This document shows, piece after piece, positions 11,901-20,900 of a stretch of 64,000 nucleotides of DNA; within the stretch, counting starts at the first letter, position 1; each line of letters begins with the position of its first letter. The stretch comes from Beroe ovata. Its lineage: Eukaryota; Ctenophora; Nuda; Beroida; Beroidae. Under the pieces are notes generated by a model that searched no databases, was not told the DNA's origin, and was given only the letters and a program-made list of their open reading frames with translations. The position numbers and the translations under genes were made by a program. The DNA is taken from the NCBI GenBank assembly GCA_946803715.1, contig CAMPET010000057.1, positions 47,457 to 111,456 on the forward strand, in the 5' to 3' direction.

Positions 11901-14900
11901 AGCCACCTCCGAGAATACGGCAGTGGTGGTGATCTTGTCGGTGCCACCTTCCACACTTGTCACAGAGGTGAGGGAGGTGAGGTAAGCATCCTCATTCTCA
12001 CTCCAACTCCCGATAGTGTCGTCCAGTACCTCACCAGTAACTGTGGGCACGTAGGGTCCTGTGAAGACACACGTGACCAAGGCTGTATCCCCCATCTCCA
12101 GTAGTATCTTCGTCTGCATGACACTCTGAGTCACTAGTTGTAGTGTGTTGGGTGGGGATTCCGTTACCAGTGAGTTGGATGATTCTGTAACCGCACACTT
12201 GTAACGACCCACGTTACTGTTACCGACACCAGATATCAGGTAACGGTGGACATAATCAGCATCTGGCTGACTGATCACTGTCTGAGCAGTGGTCAGCGCA
12301 GACCCACTCAGAGTTGTGGGTGTGATGTTCACCGCACTCCAAGATCCGTCATTCTGTTCCTTGTGCAGGGTGGAGCTAGAGCCTGTGGCTGTCCCCAGGA
12401 ATGCACAGTACAGGGTGACTGTCTCACCGGCAGCTGCAAATCCATCTGACAGCACGACAGACGACATGTGGACTGTCACAGCTGTGCTGGTCACCTCCTG
12501 GAGTGATCCCGACAGTGTGACTGACGTCTTGGAGTAGAAGGACTCGCTGCTAGACAGGTCCAGGTTAAGGATAGTTAGGGTGGCCTCTGTGTACTTAAAG
12601 TCCCCGGCTCCGTTAGGGTAGGACTGTGAAATGAGGTAGTCCACACCCGCTACAAGAGGGGTGCTTGACCCAGTCCTGTACCACGTGACAGTCACCTCCT
12701 CCGTGAATATCATAGCGGTAGTCAGGACCAGACTGTCACCAGGTAGTCCAGTATAGGCCGGGGTGCCCGTGAATTTTACCACAATCAGTGCTGCAGGGTC
12801 AGTGTAGGCTGAACCCCCGGTAAACGCTGAGTCCACATATCCGAACTGGGCTTTACACCGGTAAAAACCAATATCAGATACAGCCGCAGAGGATAGTCGT
12901 AGTTCCGACGACTGAAATGGTGACTTATATCAAAACATGCCCGCTGTGTGATTGCTCTGTGATACTGCGAAATAAGCGAACAAAACATGGAGTGAGCTAC
13001 AGCTATAAGTGGGGGATATATATTTGAATTTCAGAGAAATACATCAGTGATCAAGATAAAATTCCTGACATACCGCGTAAGTTGAATCTGATGTATCTGC
13101 AATATCACTGCTGTCAGTGTAGAGTACGTTATCTTTCTCCCATGTAATTGTGGGCGTGGTCGGGTCTTTCTTAATCGAGCAACTTAGTGTTACCGAGACT
13201 CCATCCAGCACCTTCTTCAGTGTGGGCGATGTTGCAAATCCTGTGAGGGTTTCCCGTTATCACAGCAACTGGACAAAATGAGAAAATGTTGCTTCATTCC
13301 AGTTGTGAGTCGAAATGAGCAGCGTTTTCAATCTCGCTGTTCAGTTGATGGTGTATATTACCGTATACATCTACAGTGGCAGTGTCTGAAGTGACTGTCT
13401 GTCCGTCTGAGAAGGTGGCTACACAGTGGTAGTCGCCGCTATCGGACAAGGCGGCGGTGTCAACAGTCAGATCAGACGATTTGACGCCTCCAGAATCCTC
13501 CTCAGTGATAGTGTAGCTCTGGGAAAGAGGAGAAGGGGTGTCAATATCTGTGATGAGCATTTTCGAGATGTGTCAAGAAGATGAGACCAATGATACGTTA
13601 TTGGTGATAAAACAACAATCCTCAGACATACCGGGTTGTTGGTAATATCGGTGTTATCCTTGAACCAGGCAATACCATCCACTGTACCAGGTATATCACA
13701 GTACAGGAGGAGTTCATTTCCAGCAAACAGCCATCCACTGGTCGGGTGTGTTTGGAATGCTGGGGTAGAGGGTGATATCGTGATAATCATACTTCCAGGT
13801 GAATATTGTAATACATCTTGCGCGGGATCATGGTGCACATTCCTCTGCTTGGTATCATGGAGCGTGGCATATCACAGTTTCAAGTGGTAGGGAGTGGGGA
13901 CCACACTATCTTACCATTGACACCGATGTTAGCGTTGGATGATCGCAGTGTACCCAAGTCCTGATACTCAATGACACAGACGTAGACACCCAGATCAGAA
14001 TCTTGTAGACTGGGTATGGACAGCGTGGTCTCGTAGCTATTTCCTGGATAGAAATTGGGGATATAGATCAGTGGTAGGCGTCCAGTTCTCCTTCAACAAA
14101 ATCAGTGAGAAGGACGAGCTCAAGGGTATAATTTATCATCATTACTATGCCATCAAAGACCGAAGTTGAGGTGCTGCTAGACTCACCTGCTTGTCCGGAG
14201 GTGGTACTGGCCAGGCTGTAGAAATCAGACTGTGAGTCTGTGAATTCCCAGGAGGAGGACATCTGAACATTGTCAACCAGTGATGATACACATGTCAGCA
14301 CCAGCGAGGTGTCATACGGCACATTCTGAGATGACGGCTCTGTCATCAACTCTGGGAAAATTACATATGTTAGGACTTGGCGTAAGTTAAGAATGTATAG
14401 TAGTAGAAATTATGACAAAGATCTATAATGGTAACAACAATCCCGGATAAAAGCTCACAGCCACTTTACCTATCTTGTAGAAAGTTGCGCTAACAGTCAG
14501 TGGATCCGAAGCCGCGGTAACCTTGACTTCGCACTTCCATTGATCATGGAAAATGTCAGAGTCGGTTACAGAGGTGGTGTCAATCGTCATCGTCACGATG
14601 TAAGTGTCATCAGTATTCTGCGGGAAATTCAGTGGTGTCACACATTATGAATCATGTGCGTGTTTGACTCAATCATACGTACAAATATGATTATCCCACT
14701 ACGGGAAATAATCATATTGTTGGGGAGATTTATGAAGGAGCGCTATGACACTGAATGTCACAACAGTACCGGTATGGGGGTCGGAGAGTCGAGGTATGTC
14801 AGACTGTTGCTCTGACCAGTTACTCCGTTAGTTAGAGTCAAATTAAACTCGGACACATCCTGGGCTACAGCAAGGCAGGAAATGGTGGCAGTGGTACCCA

Positions 14901-17900
14901 CTACAGCGAACTGATCAATCATCGTGATACCTGAGAGAGTGTAACTAGGGGTTGGGGACAGAGCTGGATATTATTCATGGAAATAGGAATTTACTTTTTG
15001 GTAATTCGCAGCAATTGAGAACAAAGCTTGTAGGTCGGATAACACGTAATGTTTCAACCAATCAAAACCCGTCTCATCACAAGACCACGCCCACCCGGAT
15101 TACAGATGACACACAAAACTCATACTCGCTTCACACAACACTCACTCTTAGAGATGACTATAATCTCCTGGGCTGTGGGCACGGTGAAAGTTGTCCCATC
15201 ACTCCACTCAGCCTGACATCTGTATGCGCCGTAGTCAGCACCAGCTATGTCCGGCAGGTAGATAGTCGACTCAATAGTGTACCAGTCACGGGGCCGGTTC
15301 ACAATAACTTTGTTCGTAACCTACAGGCGGGAACTGTTACTACACTTTTCAATACTGTTCTATGAACGCGGTGGTCATAATGTGTACCAACTGTGTTTCA
15401 ACGTAGCATAAAATAAGACGACGGTAAACCATGAAGGGGTCGATAACTGAAGACAATAACTGAAGACAATAACTGAAGACAATAACTCTCTTTCATTTTG
15501 ACTGGGTTATAACCCAGTCAAAATAAACAAGTGCTATGAAAAGTGAACAGGGAGGAGAGGACTCACTTCCTGTCCATCGTGAAGCCAGGTGATGGACGAT
15601 GGCTGGTCACCGTACACGAAACAGTGTACATAGCTGTCTGTCCCTATTTCAGGGGTGTACTTGGCAGCTGTCTGCTCCGCACCTGCAGTATCATTTGGTG
15701 TCATAACTACGGACTACCAGTACTATGATAATGACGTGGTGTCAATTCCATACTCACTGGTTATGTTGGTGTGGTGTCAGTGTTACAATCACATGAGTTG
15801 CTGTCATTCCTGTCACACATATGACAGTCAAACAAATGTCTTGCTGTCTAATTACCTCTCAGGTAGTGGTGGATTAGAGGGCTGGTGACAGTGACACCAC
15901 CGTCACTATATGAACAGTACGCCATGACACCCTCACTCGGTGACACTGAGCTTGCAGTTGCTGTGTAACTGTACACTTCCTCGCCGCCGACAGTTGAGGA
16001 CGAGGTGGAGGTCTGGGGTCCTGCATTTGATCCAACAAAGTTCCTGTGGGCAGAAGTACGCGGCCATGTTATAAACTCAACCTAACAAAGAGTAACCAAA
16101 TCCTCGTAACCAATTCGTCGCTCTTGTCACATGGCAAAGTGACTTACCATCTCAAATCGGTGACACTCTCACTAGTTTTACATGTCAAAGTGAATGCATC
16201 ATTGGAGAATGCCTCGGTATAAACGGGTGTGACAACTTCCACAAACTTGGAACCTAGGAAATACACGTGAGTTTTTCAATAGTTATATAGTCGGATAGTC
16301 CACACATACACACAGACAGACAGACAAACAGACATCATCATACCCACACACCCACTCTCAAAGACACGTACATAGACACACAGACACACTCACACACACA
16401 GACACACGTACACACACACACACACANTATGAATCATGTGCGTGTTTGACTCAATCATACGTGCAAATATGCTTATCCCAGTACGGGAATTATCATATTG
16501 TTGGGGACATTTATGAAGGAGCGCTATGCAAGTAACAACAGTACCGGTATAGGGGTCGGGGAGTCGAGGTATGTCAGACTGTTGCTCTGACCAGTTACTC
16601 CGTTAGTTAGAGTCAGGTTAAACTCGGACACATCCTGGGCTACAGCAAGGCAGGATATGGTGGCAGTGGTACCCACTACAGCGAACTGATCAATCATCGT
16701 GATACCTGAGAGGGTGTGACTAGGGGTTGGGGACAGAGCTGAATGGGGGAGGGACGGTTTGAGGGGTCGGGGACAGAGCTGAATGGGGGAGGGACGGTGT
16801 GAGGGGTTGGGGACAGAGCTGAATTATGAAACAGGAATTTACTTTTTGGTGATTCGCAGCAAGTTGTAAACAGAGCTTGTAGGTCGGATAATACGTAATG
16901 TTTCAACCAATCAAAACCCGTCTCATCACAAGACCACGCCCACCCGGATTATAGATGGCACACAAAACTCATATAAGCTTCACACAACACTCACTCTTAG
17001 AGATGACTATGATCTCCTGGGCAGTGGGCACGGTGAAAGTTGTCCCATCACTCCACTCAGCCTGACATCTGTATGCACCGTAGTCAGCACCAGCTATGTC
17101 GGGCAGGTAGATAGTCGACTCAATAGTGTACCAGTCACGGGGCCGATTCACAACAACTTTGTTCGTAACCTACAGGCGGGAAATGCAACTGTTACTACAC
17201 TTTTCAATACTGTTCTATGCACGCGGTGGTCATAATCTGTACCGACTGTGTTTCAACGTGGCATGAAATAGAACGACGGAAAACCATGAAGGGGTCGATA
17301 ACTGAAGACAATTGCTGAGGACAAACTCCTCTCAACCTCTCTCTTTCGTTTTGACTGGGTTATAACCCAGTCAAAATTAAGCAGTGCTATGAAAAGTGAA
17401 CAGGGAGGACAGGACTCACCTCCTGTCCATCGTGAAGCCAGGTGATGGACGATGGCTGGTCACCGTACACGAAACAGTGTACATAACTGTCTGTCCCTAT
17501 CTCAGGGGTGTACTTGGCAGCTGTCTGCTCCGCACCTGCAGTATCATGTGGTGTCATAACTACGGACTACCAGTACTATGATATTGACGTGGTGTCAATT
17601 CCATACTTACAGGCTATGCGAGTGTGGTGTCAGTGTTATAATCACAGGAGTTGCTGTCATTCCTGTCACACATATGACAGTCAAACAAATGTTTTGCTGT
17701 CTAATTACCTCTCAGGTAGTGGTGTATTAGAGGGCTGGTGACAGTGACACCACCGTCACTATATGAACAGTACGCCATGACACCCTCACTCGGTGACACT
17801 GAGCTTGCAGTTGCTGTGTAAGTGTACACTTCCTCGCCGCCGACAGTTGAGGACGAGGTGGAGGTCTGGGGTCCTGCATTCGATCCAACAAAGTTCCTGT

Positions 17901-20900
17901 GGGCAGAAGTACGCGGCCATGTTATAAACTCAACCTAACAATGAGTAACCAAATCCTCATTATCAATTCGTCGCTCATGTCACATGGCAAAGTGACTTAC
18001 CATCTCAAATTGGTGACACTCTCACTAGTTTTACATGTCAAAGTGAAAGCATCATTGGAGAATGCCTCGGTATAAACGGGTGTGACAACTTCCACAAACT
18101 TGGAACCTGGGAAATACACGTGAGTTTTTCAATTGTTATTTAGTCGGATAGTCCACACATACACAGACAGACAAGCAGACAAACTGACATCAACATACCC
18201 ACATACCCACTCTCAAAGACACGTACATAGACACACAGACACACTCACACACACACACAGACACACGTACACACACACAGACACGTATACACACGGACAC
18301 ACCTTCTCCCACAGTTATAGGTGTACTCGTGGGTTGTGATCCACCACCATAGTCCGCGCTGCAGTAGTAATCCATTAGGTCGGTGGCTACATTCAGGGAT
18401 CCAATAGTAAGGACACTGGTCGCAATTCCGGTAAGTGAGCTGTATGTTTGGGAGGCTGTTAGCCGTGAGTCTAGTGCCACCTGCAATAAGTTGGCTGATG
18501 AGGACTGTGTACACTACTAAAACTGCTTCAGCCTTCATACAAGGTGAACACAGTTTGACGATGGAAAATTCATCACATATAAATTGAATTGATAACGCAC
18601 CGCGCTGAAAGAACCAGTTGTGCCCCGGAACCATGTTATCGTAGGGTTGGAAGTTCCCACAAACCGACAAGTTACGGTCACATCTTCACCAGCAGTTCCC
18701 GTGGCAACGGACGGATAACCATCGATATCGAGTTCATCTGACAAAATTGTGGCGGTTATGCGTGGGGAAAATGTGGGGTATATGCCATGGAAATCGGGAT
18801 AAATTTCCAGTCAATTTCCACTGTGTTTACAAAAACAACTTTACCCACCAATGAGAGTGACAGTAATGGGCGTGGTCTGAATGCTCTCTACGACCACCAC
18901 TCCAGGTACATCCTCAGTGGAGTACGATACTTCACAGAAGTACGATCCGATCACATCAGGTCCTCCGTCCACCGTGTAGTCCAGTGTCAGCTCTGACGAG
19001 ATGACGTCACCGGCGCTGGTATCTGTGATGGTGCCCGCCAATGTGGCGCTATCTTTCACTATCCTGCACGGAGGGTGATCGTGGGTCAAGGGGCGCGGGT
19101 TTATTAGTTATCTGGAGCTATAAACATGATCAGTTTTATCGGTAGATGGTTGGATAGCTCATGATATCGGCTATCATGCAACCATCTTACTTTCACAAGA
19201 ATTTGACAACACATTCACACATAATGTACCATTCTAAGGTCACAGTATAGTCATCAGATTTGGATGCAGCGCATGTCAATGTTGTAGAAGTATCAGCAGT
19301 GCTGAGCGTGACATCTGTATCAGGAACAATGGTGAACCCTGAAACAGAAATATATGAGAAGGTCCCAGGTTTCACAGAATAATATGACTATTGATCAAAT
19401 CCTCACACACTATTGTCATATCATCACTGATCACCATTATCATGCTCACCTAACACTGATAATGTTGCTGTTGTTTGGAGGGTTGTCCCAGCAACCGTTG
19501 CTCTACACTCAACCTGGGCATCGGAACTCGGACTGGCGACCTCTATTGTCGAAGTTGTCACGCCGTCAGCATAAACATTCACTGCTCCCTCCAGAGCAAC
19601 GTTGTTCATGAACCTGTGCAAGTGTCATTGTCGTAACGTGATAACGTGATAACGTGATAACATGATAACGTGTTATTGTCAGTTGCCATAAAATTGTTCA
19701 CACAAGCTTATCTCTGTGGGACACACACTGTTCTCGCAAATTGTTGCTAATAGCAACACACTTACCACGACAGCACCGGTTCAGATTCAGTTTGTGAAAC
19801 ACAGGACAGACTGGTCGAGTAACCAGCTACCACTGACGATGGAGCCAGGGGTAGCCGCCACCCCCTCACAGTTATAGCCATGTCACTGGTCTGTATTTGC
19901 CCTATACCCGAGTAGTCGGCAACACAGTAGTGATACCGGAACGGGTCAGAGTCTGTCAGTGTGAGGGACTGGAGGGTCACGGTGGCGGTGATGGTTGATC
20001 CCGATATGACTTCCGTTATATCTGGGGGCGGGATTGGTGTTAATCACGTGATTAGACTGGTTACCATGGAATAACGGGAAATTAGGGATTTTTTATCTTT
20101 TCATAAGATCACATGCAAAAAGGTATTGTTCTTGTGATAAGGAGCGAAAACTGACTAAAGCTAATTGGGTGGGTATCCGTGAGTATGNCCCCCCCCCCCC
20201 TATATAGCACCTACCCGATGATGAAACAGTGTTTGTGGTGTAGGTATCAGGATCGGAGTACGTGGACGATTTCGCCACGAAGTTGATGTTGACGGTAACA
20301 TCGGGGAAGTAGGTGAATGTACACGTGAGTTGGGCACTATCTCCCTCGATGTGGACGCTCGGACCACTTGTAGACAAGATACCTGGGAGTTGTGTGGTTC
20401 TTGTCATAATTCATTGTTCATTCACTGTCAATAATAATTGTACAGTACAGAGGTGATGGCTTAGACTGTTTGTTCAACATTCATAACCAAGTACCTAGTT
20501 CAGTCAGAGAAGCAGTGGACGACTCAATAGAGTTTCCGAAGGAGTCAAAGTAAGCGATACAGGCGTACTCTCCAAAATCGTCTGTCGTCACTGTGGCTAT
20601 CCTCAACTCACTTGTAGTAACTCTTTGACTCGGGCTGAATTGACGATCAGTGGCGTGAAGAGAAGAAAAAGTTGTTGAAACTAGGAAATGAGCAATTGGG
20701 GCACGCTGTTTCATGCACTCGACTTGCTGATCGCAGTCGACATGTCAAAGTTGGAGCATTACCAATCTATGAAACCCAAAATGGTTCAATTCTTAAGTAT
20801 CCAACAGCGACACATAATATATCTGCATATCTAGGTATACCTGTAGTTGTAGTCAAGAACTGGGCTTGACAAGACGTTGTTGTCCTTTTTCCAGTCTATT

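Larger units (their letters stand above)
14646..16426. repeat. duplicate segment copy 1 (counterpart of 16428-18290)
   Basis: About 1.8 kb repeated at 16428-18290 with a few percent divergence and small indels, covering five exons. The copies meet at an n (16427) inside a CA microsatellite. This is consistent with two haplotypes placed in series; a true recent tandem duplication is the alternative. Confidence 0.7.
16428..18290. repeat. duplicate segment copy 2 (counterpart of 14646-16426)
   Basis: Matches 14646-16426 in exon order, intron content and palindrome. It differs by a 46-bp tandem expansion at about 16726-16820 and scattered substitutions. Confidence 0.7.

Noticed and set aside
18133-18486. 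Long open frames through the CA microsatellite near 18.2 kb
   Set aside because: They are low-complexity His/Thr or Val/Cys translations of simple repeat; only 18303-18480 is supported as exon.
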